Of a stretch of DNA of 64,000 nt, positions 48,301-59,883 are shown piece after piece. The stretch covers positions 73,047,303 to 73,111,302 of the forward strand of contig OZ023274.1 in the NCBI GenBank assembly GCA_964007475.1, written 5' to 3'. This DNA comes from Hybos culiciformis. Its lineage: Eukaryota; Arthropoda; Insecta; Diptera; Hybotidae. Within the stretch, counting starts at the first letter, position 1, and each line of letters starts with the position of its first letter. The notes beneath the pieces were generated by a model. That model worked only from the letters and a program-made list of their open reading frames with translations. It was not told the DNA's origin and made no database searches. The position numbers and the translations under genes were made by a program.

Positions 48301-51300
48301 ATCGCGAGCCGCATGCGGCTCTTGTTCTTCTTCACTGCGGCTCTAGCCACGTTCGAAATCAAAATATCCTCTTTTAAAGAATGCAGCGTGTAAATTGATT
48401 TCGATATTTGGTACAACATACTGCTGTGAATCTTTGTATTCAACAATGAAATTTGTTAAATCGAAGCACCGTTCCCATCTAACAAATAACTGAGCTTATT
48501 CGTACGGCTCTAACAAGTTATGAGCCAGATTTTCAACGATTCGAGGCCAAGATACAAAAACATAAAACAACAGCATCTACTAGTATAGAATGAAAATTTT
48601 TTTAAGTATTTTTTTAAATAAATTATGAATGAAAATAAAGATAAATGAAAATGACAGTTTACATATTTAAAACAATTTCTAATTGCGGCTCTCGACAATT
48701 CTGATTTTTATAAATTCGGCTCCTGTCCAGATAAAGTCTGGCTACCCCTGCTCTATTCTGATAAATTGAATATAATAACAATTTTTTTACAGGTATAATA
48801 CTTTGTTTCAAAATTAAATACAATTGTTAGTAGGAGTGTGCTCTAAATTTGCTCAGCCATCAAAAATTACTATCATTTTTTTTAAAAGATAAATAGAATT
48901 ATAGATAGATTTTTTCCACTCAGTGATTCGAATATAATGTTGAACATTTTCTAACATTCTGAATAAATATACTAAATGTGCCAAAACCATCTGAATTTAA
49001 AAAATATAAAATAAAAAAAGAACCCTCTCTCTATAAGTATGTATATAAAGAATGTAATAAAGGATCGTATTTTAATTTAATTTTAAATGAAATGCCACAA
49101 AATGAAACATAAAGATAATACTATAAGTCCTTATAGGATGATAAAAGTTGTTTTTGGTTTTTTTTTTTTTGCTGCAAGCTTTTATTTTCAGATATTTCTC
49201 TCATCTTGTTTTTTATTTTATTTCCCTAAATAATATGAAGTATATTTTGAAAATAAGTTAACTTTCACAGTTACAGATCTCAATTTTAATTAGCGTTCGT
49301 TAGCAGCTAACAAAGTTTTATTTCCTTTTGCGTAGATAATAGAAAAAAAATACCTAGATACTGAATAATGCACTTGATCGACATGATAAATATTTTTCTG
49401 ATGATTTGCCGAAAAGCTGAAATAAAATCTAATCAAATCATCATATTTGAACATTTTTACAAAGTCTTAGACTTAAAATAATGAGGTTTGTAGTAACTCT
49501 TTAAGTTTTTACTTTTTATTAACAGATGTCAGATACCCAAAAGCAGTTTCGAAACCTTAAGCCAATTTTTACATTCAATGAAAAATCAATTTTGTAAGAT
49601 TCAATACACATTCAACGAAGAATCTTACAAAATTGATTTTTCATTGCAATGTATATCAGTACGTAAAAAAATATTAATAATAATAAAATGAAGAATGTAC
49701 AAATCAAAGTTAAGTTATAAAATTCTAGAAAAAATTATGATTTTTTTTTTTAATTTACCTTTAATATCACAAAATTATTTTTGTTATATTTTTGAGTTGA
49801 AATAAAATATTATTATATTGAAAAAGTTTCATCTAATATAAAGCAAAAGTTTCAAATGTATATTTGATTCTAGAAAATTTATTATTGATTTTATTTTTCT
49901 CTATACATTCTTGATTGATAAATAGTTTTAAAGATAATAGTATATTAATCTAGGATGGATAATAAAGAGCAAAGAAGATTAATAGTTATAAGGATAACAA
50001 AATTTTCTCTTGAGAAAAAAATAATAAACAAACAAAGTTTTCATATTAAATTCAAAAATCCTTGTGTTTTTCCCAAAGGATATTTTGTTTTGCGCAAAGT
50101 TTTCCGATATTAAAAAAGGAGACATAAATCTTTTGAGAATTGTTATGTCTTTTATTAATTTGTCTTAATTTTTTATATATTAAATTAATTATGTTCTACA
50201 TACATGAATTTTAAAAAAAAAATTCAATTTAATGACTTAAATGTTTGGGGTTGTTTCACTGATAACATAAATTTTAGAAGTATGAATTGGTGGAGTAATC
50301 GCTATTTCGATTCCTATTATTCTGTCTCATCTGACTGAACTGGACAAATAAAACTTTGCATTAAAAAATGTAGATTTACATAACAATTGTAATACTACGA
50401 AATAATTATTTTAATATTTAATACTTTCTCTTCGTAACTTTTGTATGATAATAATTGTTTTCATTCAACTCTACTATCTATTTTTAATTTCGTAAATTTC
50501 GTAAAATCTATCGAACAGTAAAAGAGAACCACTTTGCAATTATTATTACTTTTCTGAACATCCTTTCTTACAAATTCAGTCTAAACCTTAGCAAAAATTT
50601 CCGGCATTTAGTTAGATTTAGATTTGATTAAGAAAAATTGAATATTCTCTGAATGAAATTTTATTTTTTTCTGTGGATTTATTCATGATTTATATTTTAA
50701 TTGTATAGAACTCACACGTGTTAGTCAATAAATTTAGAATTTAATTTAAGCAAAATATTTCGAGTTCAAAATAAAACTTAAAAGGTATGTACATACATAA
50801 ATGTATATTTAACGTTTATATATAGTTAAAAATTCAACAAAATGTAAATAACTTCGCATAAATTGAGAAAATTGAAATTTAGTTTGGTCACGAATATAAT
50901 TTTAACACAACCACGATACAATCAACGAAAATGTTTTTTTATCTGAAATAAATTTTCCACATTTTTCAATTTCTACCTGCTGCGAATATAAAACGATTTT
51001 CAGTTTTCCACAAATCTTTTCTATTAATTTAAATGTTTGTTTTTGAATAATCGAGAAATTTTAAGATACTATTGATTAAATTTCATCTGCTTAGTTCTTA
51101 TTTGGTATAATTGAACGGAAATTCAATAAAAACTTTAAACTGTTGTTTAGTTAATAAAAAAACTGATTGTAAGTTAAGGTTTTTAAAAAGTATCTAGAAT
51201 TATTTAAATCACTTCTTTTAATAAAGTATAAAAACTTCGTTTGATTTTAATTTAAGGAAGCGCATAAATCACTTCTTTTAATAAAGTATAAAAACTTCGT

Positions 51301-54300
51301 TTGATTTTAATTTAAGGAAGCGCAATGGTATTGAGTAACGCAGTCACGTTTGCATAATTTTTCCAGATCCAGGATCTTATTCACATTATAGATAGAGAGT
51401 CTTTAGATTGCGCTAAAAAAACCATAAATGTTTTTATTTAATTTATCATCTACTGTCAGATCAAAACTAAGATAACTCCAAACGTAGAGTTTTCTTTCTA
51501 ATATTTGATTGACTTATTCAAGTTTCTGTAAGATCCAGAAACTGAGTTTTGTTTTAATCTTGATTTTTTTAAGTTTCCTTTTATAATTTTTACAATCCCT
51601 TTTAATTTATCTAAATATAGTTTAAATAATTTTCCACCTAATTAATATCATAACACTTCGTATAAACTTCTCAGAGTATGTATGGTATATGTATATGTAT
51701 TTTTTGCTAAATTTTCCTTTATGTTTACAAACAAGAATAAAAATAGATGTGTTTGATAACAATTTATTAATTCACGCATATTTAACGCTAATAGTTTTCC
51801 ATTTGCAGATGGACACGTGTCTAGGTTTTAATTTTATTCATTTATTTATGGGGTTGAAAATGTTGACATATTAATTTGTAAACATCGAAATAATTCTTAG
51901 ATAAACTGCAACCGATTGCAGTGATTAAAATTATGTAAAATTGATCTAAATTGAAAATTAATCAGTCATTCTATATATGAAATCGATAAAATTATATATA
52001 TTTTAAATTTATTGACAGTTATCAAAATGTTAAATTGTCCATTATGTTATACCTATAAAAGATTAATAATTAAATTGATTACGTACATTGTAAACAAAAA
52101 ATTAAAATTTTTAATTTTTGTCGGCAAAAGAGGACCTGAGCATTCAAATAAAATAGCTTTGAAAAACCATAAATAAAAATCTGATATTTACTTAGTACCA
52201 TCACATGCATTGACGGATAGGGTTCAAAAAATAAAAGACAAAATTATTCTTAATTAGATAATGGTAAGTCTTCATCAAATCTGTAAGAATGATTCGCAGA
52301 AAATTCTAAGAAGCAGATTCTATTAAACTATTATTAATTTTTTTCAATTTCAAACCAAAAACGATTAAAGTATTCTCGGAAAAAATTTATGTTTAGAATT
52401 AGAATTAGAATCTTGAATAATTCTTGAAAATATTCAGTAAAAGTTTGTATTTGCAGGATGAAAGGGAGTTATGAATGAATAGGATTAGATTTTTACTAAT
52501 TTTATATATTATAAAAAATCTCAATAAATTAATAATTTTTTTTAAATTTTTTAAGCTAAAAACAAAAAAAATATTATGAAAACTCAAAACAAGTATGTAA
52601 AATAGTCAATAAGACAGAAAATGTTATCAGGGTAATTAAATTTTAATAAATAAGAAAAGACTTAGAGTGCTCAAGGAGCCAGTAAGTTGTATATTAGTAA
52701 ATTGTATACTTTATATATTTTGTAAAAGAAAACTGAAAATGAATTAAAATATAAATACATTTAAAAAAAAAAAAAAGGTTTGTATTTGTATGAAACTGAC
52801 TACAGAGAAATTTACCCAAAATGCGACTTTCATGTTTAATTAGTTTTATGAGTTTTTAATGTAAGCCTGTTTTACCTTGGATATCCATAATGCGTATGAA
52901 TAGTTAAAGTATTCCATTTGTTTTATTTAAAATTCAATTCAAAACATTCCAGAAAAATATTAAAATAATGAACATTTTAGTCTTTAATAATAAAAAAAAA
53001 ATAGTAAAATTTTCACCTAAAAACCCATATATTTTCCTATCATCCATTAAATTCAAAACATTATTTTGTCCACAAATTATTCTCTAAGAATATATTAAAA
53101 GACATTATTTGTAACATTTACACTCTATTTTATATATTAAAAAAATGGTATTATAAGATTTAAGGATTACTGTGTGTAGCGAGTCAATTTCTATCAGACG
53201 TTTTCCTTTATATATACGTATATATATTTTAATTCATGAAATTTTCACCCTAACTTTTATACACCACTATACATTATTGAGAGATTTAGTAATGTTAACT
53301 TCCAGGGAATCCCCAGCAATATGGTGTTTATTTGTTGTTTTTCTTCTTTTTTTTTTTCGCTTTTCTTTTAGCATGTAAAACAACAACACAACATAATAAA
53401 CAAACATTCTTTTACAGTCGCATGCGTAAATTTTACTCTGAAAAACTGAGAAAAATTATAAATTTTTGTGTGATATCCTGCAGTGAAAACAAATGTACAT
53501 ACAAATAATATAAGGAAATTTATCGAATTTATTACTTCATTAAATGTTGATAATCCGAGAACATATTTTATATTGACTTTTTTGGCCGCCCTATCCATAT
53601 AACAACAACGAAATAATGAAATTCACAAAAAAATGTTATTCATTGCTAAAGAAAATTGTTCGTAAATTAAAAATGTAAATCTCAAATCGAAAAAAAAAAA
53701 TTTCATATATATATGTATCTTTTTTTGTAAAATTTTTGGACAAAAAAAAAGCTATTTATAAAATTTTCTGTCAAGGCAAGATCATTAGTTTTTTTTTGCA
53801 TAGTAAGAACTATATGTAAAATGTATTTGTACTTTAGATTTAAACTTTTCAAAGTATTAGAGATGTAATTAACTTATATAGGAATTGATTATGTAATGCT
53901 AATTGCTAATGATATCAAGAAATAAGTAAAATAAATTCTTAGTTTTAGTTGTCAATAAAAATTCACCCTCTTTGGTTTTTTTTGTATCTAACCTAGCTTG
54001 TTATAGCAGTAAAATAATGCTCCCAATAATAATTGTTAAGAATTCCGTCATTAAGTTATCCGTTTTAAGATAATTTATTTTATATTTAAATCTAATACTG
54101 AAAATATTCACTAAACTTATTTTTGTTGTTCAACAATTTTAAAGTTTTTCCCTTAAAAAATAAACAAAAAAAATATCTTTATTGTCAATAACATCATGAA
54201 AACAAATTCTTTTGGAAAGTCTTCGCATTACATTTTTATATAAATTTGAGAGATTTAGATAAACTTCAGGTAATTGAAAAAATTTTGGTGTGGTTTTTTT

Positions 54301-56348
54301 TTTTATCCTATCTCATAAATCTTATATGCGAACACGTACAAGGAAATCAATTTAAAAAGATTTTCACACTTGATGGGAATAAATAAAATTCAAATCAAAA
54401 TAATTTTCATATAAGAAGATTTTTTTTTTTTGATAAAAATAAAACTGACATTCACATAATAAAAACTAAGTTTAACGAAATTTATTTAATACGGTCGAAA
54501 ATAATTTAAATATTTTAGAAAAATGGTTGATAAAAGAAATTTACATTGTAATAAATATTTTAATTTTCTTTTCCTTAAAAATAATTGTCAAAAAGACAGA
54601 TTACAATAATTTTTTTGGTAATGTCCATTTTACCTTGTATACAAAAATGTGGTAATTTTAAAAATAGAAATTTTATTAATAGAAATTGATAAGTAACACA
54701 GAAACTTATATCTAAAATTCTTATCAAATATATAAAAGGATGGAGTGGTGCAAACATTTTTTTTTTTAAATTTATTCTTAGCATTAGTTACGTTAAGAAG
54801 AAAATTTTTCTTTATGCAGCAAGAGGTTAAATTTTATAGTTTTTATAAATATATGTTGATCCCATATCTCTAACCCCACTTAATGCCCAATAATGCCAAA
54901 ACCTGTTGTCTAAAATTGTGATGTTTTCTGTTAATTTATTTTTAGGCATTAAAAAATTGTTTTAGAAAGAAAATTTTGAATTTCCCGGTCCTAAATTCCT
55001 AAGTCCAACCCTGGCTCGATACAAACTTTAATCGTTTACGGGTACTTGATTCTTCAGTAACAATCCACTACTTAACCAAGAATTTTAATATTTACCATAA
55101 TCTTTGTTAGATTGTGATGTTTAGAAATAGATAAATGTAAAAAAATTTATAAGAAATTGAGAATAAAAGATGACGAATATTGAAAAACTTTAAAACAACA
55201 TAAATATATAATAGAAACCATAATATATTTTATAAATTTATAAAAAAAAAAAGGTCGTTAAACCAAAATAAGCTATAGAATCAAACTTGTGGTTTCACAT
55301 AACGCAAACTTTGTAAAATATTTGCTTTAGAAATAATTAATCTTCTTCATCTGATTCTATACAGTAAATATTAGATACCCATTTAAGTGCTAAAAAAAAG
55401 TTCTGAAGAAAAAGTTTTTCTGTATTTTCGATTTTTGATTTTTTACATAAACTTTCTGTTTGCGGTTTTTTAAATTCAATTTTGTACATACTCGTACATA
55501 CATAATGTATGCAGAACCTTTAAAGTGTAGGAATTTGGTTAAAAACTTTTCCATTGAAAATAAAACTGCTTGAATTTATAAAATCCATTACCAAAATTAT
55601 TAGATGGTTATCCTTCATTATAGATATTATTCGTTATTTTATATATATTTATGTCTTATGCATTCAGTTTTAAATTTATAGAGATTTCATATTCAAAAAC
55701 CGTATATTTGAGTGTTTTAAAAAGTGTAACAAAAAATAGTGACGTTCTTTGTTTGAAAATCTTTGGGGTACAACTAAGTAAAATTCTTTTCGACAATTTT
55801 TGTCAGATTTGTATTTGAGACTTGAAACAAATATTTTGCCTGTAGCAAATTATAAAGGCAATATAAATTATAAGGATACGAATATTTTCAAAATTTATAT
55901 GTATTTCATAATATGTAATTAATAATTAAATTAATTACTTACTTGAACTCTAGATTCAGTTAATCCTATTCGTAATGCAATCTCTTCTCTCATAAAAATA
56001 TCTGGATAATGTGTTTTCGAAAAACACCTTTCCAATTCATTTAGCTGAGCTGGTGTAAATCTAGTTCGATGCCTTTTCTGTTTTGATTTATCCGTATTCT
56101 AAAATTTGTAAAAATCAAATTTCTTTTTTCGGACTTTTTGCACACCATCAGACACGAATAATTTACCTGATCTTGTTGCATGCTATGTGGATCACATAAA
56201 TTACCACTAACATGTAATCTATTGTTGTTATTACTGCTATTGTTATTGACATTTCCATCTGAATTTTGTGAATTCGATAATGGCCCAAAATTATTATTTA
56301 CATGCAATGATTGTAACGCTGATTTTGGTATATCACAATCCTTAGGTC
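29181..56348 (-). CDS. otp: Orthopedia homeobox transcription factor (N-terminal exon missing)
   Basis: A nuclear DNA-binding regulator with roles in neuron specification (and hindgut in flies) from family knowledge. CDS exons in transcript order: 56348-56167, 56098-55943, 32913-32709, 32250-32125, 30176-30010, 29447-29181, giving 366 codons after a split first codon. The homeodomain begins in [17 protein letters not shown] and ends [15 protein letters not shown]; residue 50 is Gln, as in paired-like orthopedia proteins. The flank [12 protein letters not shown], then [18 protein letters not shown] and [20 protein letters not shown], are orthopedia-specific. The C-terminus carries a 12-Gln run and the OAR motif [18 protein letters not shown]. 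The intron at homeodomain 46/47 is the common PRD-class position. The first visible exon enters in phase 1, so at least one upstream exon is required; I did not find a convincing one before 64000. Confidence 0.95.
29448..30009 (-). other. otp intron before the last exon
   Basis: 562 bp; nothing recognised beyond AT-rich sequence. Confidence 0.85.
30010..30176 (-). CDS. otp: otp exon E
   Basis: Encodes [32 protein letters not shown] and a Gln/Asn-rich end [10 protein letters not shown]. Acceptor ATTTTTCAG; donor GTATGT; ends in phase 0. Confidence 0.93.
30177..32124 (-). other. otp intron between exons D and E
   Basis: 1948 bp. A plus-strand open frame of 97 codons at 31183-31476 is Lys/Asn/Ile-rich and looks like chance in AT-rich DNA. 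Nothing else seen. Confidence 0.8.
32125..32250 (-). CDS. otp: otp exon D
   Basis: Encodes [18 protein letters not shown] and [15 protein letters not shown], conserved in insect orthopedia. Phase 1 at both ends; donor GTGAGC. Confidence 0.93.
32251..32708 (-). other. otp intron between exons C and D
   Basis: 458 bp; nothing else seen. Confidence 0.85.
32709..32913 (-). CDS. otp: otp exon C (recognition helix)
   Basis: Starts [15 protein letters not shown] after acceptor CTTACAG, so the recognition helix lies 23 kb from the rest of the homeobox. Continues with [19 protein letters not shown] and [13 protein letters not shown]. Donor GTAAAC. Confidence 0.96.
34025..34630. mobile_element. Non-autonomous hAT element
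   Basis: 606 bp with inverted ends CAGAGGCGGATTTTA and TAAATCCGCCGCTG. Both sides carry the identical 8-bp AGCTTAAT (34017-34024 and 34631-34638), the hAT hallmark. Subterminal CCCTAGGCAAA and CCTTAGGCAAATGCC are also related by inversion. No transposase. Confidence 0.88.
35850..36681. mobile_element. Degenerate hAT element with subterminal AACAGCTGTT arrays
   Basis: 832 bp. Ends TTGGGTTTCTG and CAGAAACCCTA are inverted copies and are flanked by AGTGCTGT and GGTGCTGT, an 8-bp duplication with one change. Both subterminal parts hold several AACAGCTGTTT palindromes, possible transposase binding sites. The middle keeps a broken transposase piece. Confidence 0.8.
36165..36594 (-). pseudogene. 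hAT transposase fragment
   Basis: The minus strand reads [19 protein letters not shown] and then [20 protein letters not shown] and IRIDERWM, which resembles the middle of the ZBED-like hAT transposase (LKPVKLAVE... NSELSKKL... RIxxR). Below 36337 the frame breaks, and pieces such as [16 protein letters not shown] and [12 protein letters not shown] appear between stops. It is not functional. Confidence 0.7.
38241..38464 (+). mobile_element. 225-bp palindromic repeat family, copy 1
   Basis: Nearly the whole element folds on itself: ACACAAAAATACATTGACAC pairs with GTGTCAATGTATTTTTGTGT, and TATATCAC with GTGATATA around a GAGACCGAAGGTCG centre. A second copy in the opposite orientation is at 59659-59883, about 85 percent alike by eye and within one base in length. 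No target duplication was found. Confidence 0.75.
38586..38695 (+). repeat. Tandem repeat, 31-bp unit, 3.5 copies
   Basis: The unit starts ATCTAAATTTTTTCATTA and ends ACGCTGATGC; copies at 38586, 38617, 38648 and a partial one at 38679, with few changes. Each junction makes GATGCATCTAAAT. Adjacent to palindromic repeat copy 1. Confidence 0.9.
39333..39388 (+). repeat. (AT)n microsatellite with ACAT interruptions
   Basis: About 56 bases of TA dinucleotides interrupted by two TACATA steps. Confidence 0.9.
45282..46205. mobile_element. Foldback-type element 2 with GC-rich core
   Basis: 924 bp flanked by a perfect 20-bp direct repeat starting CAGTGTTATATT (45262-45281 and 46206-46225). The outer ends read TGGACATTTGTCCGCGGG and, inverted, GTGACATTTGTCCGCGGG. 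Arms are arrays of 59-bp units, each with a 38-bp hairpin starting GCGGACAAATG and ending CATTTGTCCGC; copies start near 45782, 45841, 45900 and 45959. The core (about 45540-45640) has GGCGGCGGGCGGGTGG and CCGCCCGCCCGCCG, matching the core of element 1. It carries no transposase. Confidence 0.82.
48281..48750. mobile_element. Non-autonomous hAT element with subterminal GCGGCTC motifs
   Basis: 470 bp with a perfect 8-bp duplication CTCTATTC (48273-48280 and 48751-48758). One end reads TTGGCCAAACTGAGGATC and the other, inverted, CAGGGGTAGCCAGACT, a known hAT end style. GCGGCTC motifs recur near both ends. Only AT-rich sequence lies inside. Confidence 0.85.
49576..49646. repeat. Perfect 27-bp inverted repeat, 17-nt loop
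   Basis: Arms 49576-49602 and 49620-49646 are exact reverse complements, CAATGAAAAATCAATTTTG onwards. Pairing extends outward through ACATT and AATGT after one bulge. It is in the otp homeobox intron. It is either a pre-miRNA-like hairpin or a recent inverted duplication. Confidence 0.9.
51205..51324 (+). repeat. Perfect tandem duplication, 60-bp unit, 2 copies
   Basis: 51205-51264 and 51265-51324 are identical, beginning TAAATCACTTCTTTTA and ending AAGGAAGCGCA. Perfect identity means it is very recent, or an assembly artefact. Confidence 0.9.
55943..56098 (-). CDS. otp: otp exon B (homeodomain residues to 46)
   Basis: 52 codons, phase 0 both ends. Encodes [18 protein letters not shown] through [12 protein letters not shown]. 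Donor GTAAGT. Two residues, CFSKTHY and REEIALR, differ slightly from the typical SFAKTHY and REELALR. Confidence 0.96.
56167..56348 (-). CDS. otp: otp exon A (N-terminal linker)
   Basis: Acceptor ATTTTCAG, donor CAG/GTAAAT. Begins in phase 1 with [18 protein letters not shown], followed by an Asn/Ser-rich stretch and [10 protein letters not shown]. It is poorly conserved but opens straight into the homeobox exon across a 68-bp intron. Confidence 0.85.
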
Positions 56349-57356
56349 CTGAAAATATATTTCAATAAAAATTAATAAAATTAACATTAGGTATATATTC
56401 AAAAATTAAAAAAGAATTTTCCAATTCATATTATCATAAAAAAAATTTACTAAATCCTTAATAAACCTGGTTTGAAAATAAAACTCAATTATTTTTAATT
56501 ATGATTGGGTTTAGCTTAGTTTTAAACTGACTGTATTGACTTATATTGACAAATCAAGTTCTTGTCATTTTGTATATTTACACCGGAAGAAAATTTAATT
56601 TATCATTTCTGGGCACAGGGTTTACATATAATGTTATGTGTACAAAATCAGAATTAAGTCAAAAGACTCATCCAGGTGATAGTAATTTTTTTTTTTTTGA
56701 AAAATAAATAATCAGACTATGATTTTTCCTTTTTCGTTTATAATAATCCATTTATTTTTGTGTCAAAAAATTATTTAATTACAATTTGAGTAGTAATAAA
56801 AATTAACATCTTTTATTTACATAATAAAAATAAAAAATCGGAACCTTTTGATTTTATAAGCACATAATATTTCATATATATTTATAATTTGTTATTAACT
56901 TTTTGATTAAGAGAGTATAGTACATATATATGTAGTTAAAAAAAACATCCAAAAAAGTTAATAAAAGAATTTACCTTAATTCTATTTTTATTATTTTGTT
57001 ACAATTGCCTGTAATAAAACTACTGGCCGACGCAGTTTTAAATTCATCGAACTTTAATATAAAAGAAAATATACCTTTTTTTTATAATTCGAGTTAACAC
57101 AATGTTAAATATTTGACTTTTATTATTTTACTTTAAATAAATAGAATCAAAAATATATACTTAATGTCAAAAATTGACTTTGTTTTGAAAGAACAAATAA
57201 TAAACATATTGACCTCCTATTAAGACTAAAAATTTTTATTTTCTATTAAAAGACTATTTATACAGAGTTTAATATTATAAAATACACAGATACAAAAATT
57301 AAACTAGATATTTTGATAAATTTTTAATATTTAACTATATTGTAATAATGTATACT

Positions 57357-57511
57357 TGTGTCGATGTTTATCAAACCGCGTCTATTCCATTTTTTTTTTT
57401 AAATTTAAAAATAGCAAAAACTGATAGCACATTCGAAGACGAATCCAACGATGTATTATACTCATTTTTTTTGAAAAGTGGAATTGACGAGTTTTGATAA
57501 ACATCGACACA
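57357..57511. mobile_element. Small MITE-like inverted repeat
   Basis: 155 bp. TGTGTCGATGTTTATCAAA then CGTCTATTCCA on the left is matched by the inverse of TGGAATTGACG and TTTTGATAAACATCGACACA on the right. The middle is about 85 bp and unique. Target duplication not clear. Confidence 0.6.
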
Positions 57512-59551
57512 CTTGTGCATACATGCAATGCTGGAAAAATTAATAGGTTTGAAAAAACAAATGCAAGCAAGTCGCAGTTTTTAATGATTCGTCAAATAAT
57601 TTATCAAATATAATATAATCGTTAGTAGAAGGGCACAGGTGTAATAATTTTATCAATTTGAATATTATCGCTATTCGATAAAAGAAAATGTATATTAATG
57701 CGTCTATATAAAAAGGTAAAAAAATTTATTTACTAACTTCACTAGACATAATGACATTTGTAAATAGATCTTTTATCACGTTATATGAAGCCGTGTTAAC
57801 TGATAATAACTTATATTTCGAAATAAACTATGTTATACTTGCTTTCGTCAAATTGCTTTCTTCACTTGAATTCTTATTTAATTTTTTTTTATTATAGAGG
57901 ACCTTTAAAAATGATTAGACTTGGATTGTTTCAAAAGATTCGGATTGGGGTCTGAATTTAAATGAAAATTGCTATATAGTTGTGTAATAGTATATGACTA
58001 AATTGTGTAATTGGTGTATGGTATTGAAGGAACCTTAAAAATATGTTTAGTCTCTGGAAATGTTGAAAACGATCCCTATATACACTTCATTTATCATGTT
58101 CTTTTCTACATTTGGGTGTTCAAGTAATTTTAATTTATTGGCTCAGGTTTTTGTTTTCAAGCCTATCATAGATAGATAGTTCATGCTTTTTGGGTTTTCT
58201 TTGATCTTTTTTTCCATTATTAAATATACCTATACGGTTCAAATCCTTATGGAACATATTTTGGTGTAAATATAATTTCAATTCAACTTCGTACTTAACT
58301 AATAATGTTGGGAATTTGAGTTTTTTTTTTTAGTTTTGGAATTTAGCCGTACAAAAAATGTTGAAAATCCCTGTTCGAGAAATTCCAGCTACCTTTTTTT
58401 TTTGTATAAATATTTTAATTTTTGACTTCTTTGTTATTTTTGTTATTGTTTGTACATCATCAAACTGAACTGAATATACAGATCAGGTAATGATGTTTTT
58501 TTTTTTCAGAATTAAAAAGGCAGAAATATTTAAACTCGACTATAACACTTAGATGTTAAAAACGTTTTTATATTACTTTCTTGTTTCAATATTTTAACTT
58601 CAGTTCATAGTTTCAGATTGAATTTAAAATGAAACATTATTGTGTGAAAATAACATTCTTAAAAGATTTTAAAATAAGATCAAGAAATAAGTTTTTACAA
58701 TATATTGTAAAAAAAAAATAAAAAAAATTGATGATTTTTTTTTTAATGAAATCATGAAAAATCTCAACTTATATTATTATTTACTTTTGAATGCATGAGT
58801 TGATTTAGTTTTCGTGATATCTTTCAAATATGTATAATTTATTTGAACAAAATCATCAAATAAAGAGAATTTATAAATTGCGTTATTTTTTATTTTTTTT
58901 ATTTTCTACATTTTTGTCACTTATATTCGAAAATATGGTAAAAAGTTTAGAAAATATTCTGTACAGAATTATACATAACTTTCAAACAATAATCAACTGA
59001 TTCAAAGTAAATATGCTAAAGTTCTTAAAATCGATAAAAAACATATGTTCAAGGTATTTAACAAAACTGACTTCAGTTTGCAATCGATTACTTTTGAATC
59101 TGTTAAAAAAAGAACAGCTAAAGAACTAAACTGAGAATGAAAAAAAAATCGAAAACCACAGAACTCACAAATTTAAATGGGCAAATTTTACAGTAAAACA
59201 ATTACATTCGAATAATAATTAATAAGATTAAATGTGAATATCTGCATCACCCGGGCGAGGCTTAATACTCACTGAAACAAAATAGAACTATACCTAATCA
59301 ATTTCAAACATTCACTTCGAGTATTGGATATTTTCTTTTTTATAATAATATTCATTCATTCTCTTCTTTTTTATCTGTCGTACTAAATTTACGAAAAATG
59401 GACAATAATAAAATTACAATCAAACAATTACATTAAGTTTTCTAAAACAAAGCTTGAAATTATTTTTAATGTGCATTTGTTAGGTAAGTTGTATTTACTA
59501 CCGTAGAATTTAGCTCAGTAAATGCTACATTACATGAGTCAATACACATGT

Positions 59552-59612
59552 AATTATTTACTTAAGTAAATTTTATTTACCACTTCCGTATTAAGTAAAT
59601 TTTATTTACTTA
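59552..59612 (+). repeat. Short palindromic repeat AAGTAAATTTTATTTAC
   Basis: Two near copies about 30 bp apart just left of palindromic copy 2; function unknown. Confidence 0.6.
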
Positions 59613-59658
59613 CTTCATTTTGAACTTTTGTTAATTTTTTGCATTGCAAATGTATTCA

Positions 59659-59883
59659 TGCAACTACCTCTCACATGCACATTAAAACAGTATACAAAAC
59701 ATGTTAATAAAATTTGTTATACAGCTCGTTGTGTATTTAGACAAAAACAAACGGACACTTGTCAATTTTAAATCACTCGACCTGCGGTCTCGTGATATAA
59801 GTATTGACGCGTGTCCATGTGTTTTTGTGTATACACAACTCATTGTAATAACAAATTTTCTTAACATGTGTTGTAATCTACTA
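59659..59883 (-). mobile_element. 225-bp palindromic repeat family, copy 2
   Basis: Reverse-complement counterpart of the repeat at 38241. It shares TAGTAGATTA at one end, GAGAGGTAGTTGCA at the other, the ATATCACGAGACCG centre and the AACAAATTTT arms. The two copies define the family's limits, since similarity stops outside these coordinates. Confidence 0.75.

Larger units (their letters stand above)
32914..55942 (-). other. otp homeobox intron (23 kb)
   Basis: Splits the homeodomain after residue 46. It holds three hAT-type elements, a foldback element, one copy of the 225-bp palindromic family, a perfect 27-bp hairpin and several tandem repeats, described separately. The stretches 36700-38240, 39400-45260, 46230-48270 and 51330-55940 contain no element or coding signal I can support. 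Confidence 0.85.

Noticed and set aside
48258..48698. Two 62-codon open frames
   Set aside because: They overlap a well-delimited non-autonomous hAT element and show no transposase motif.
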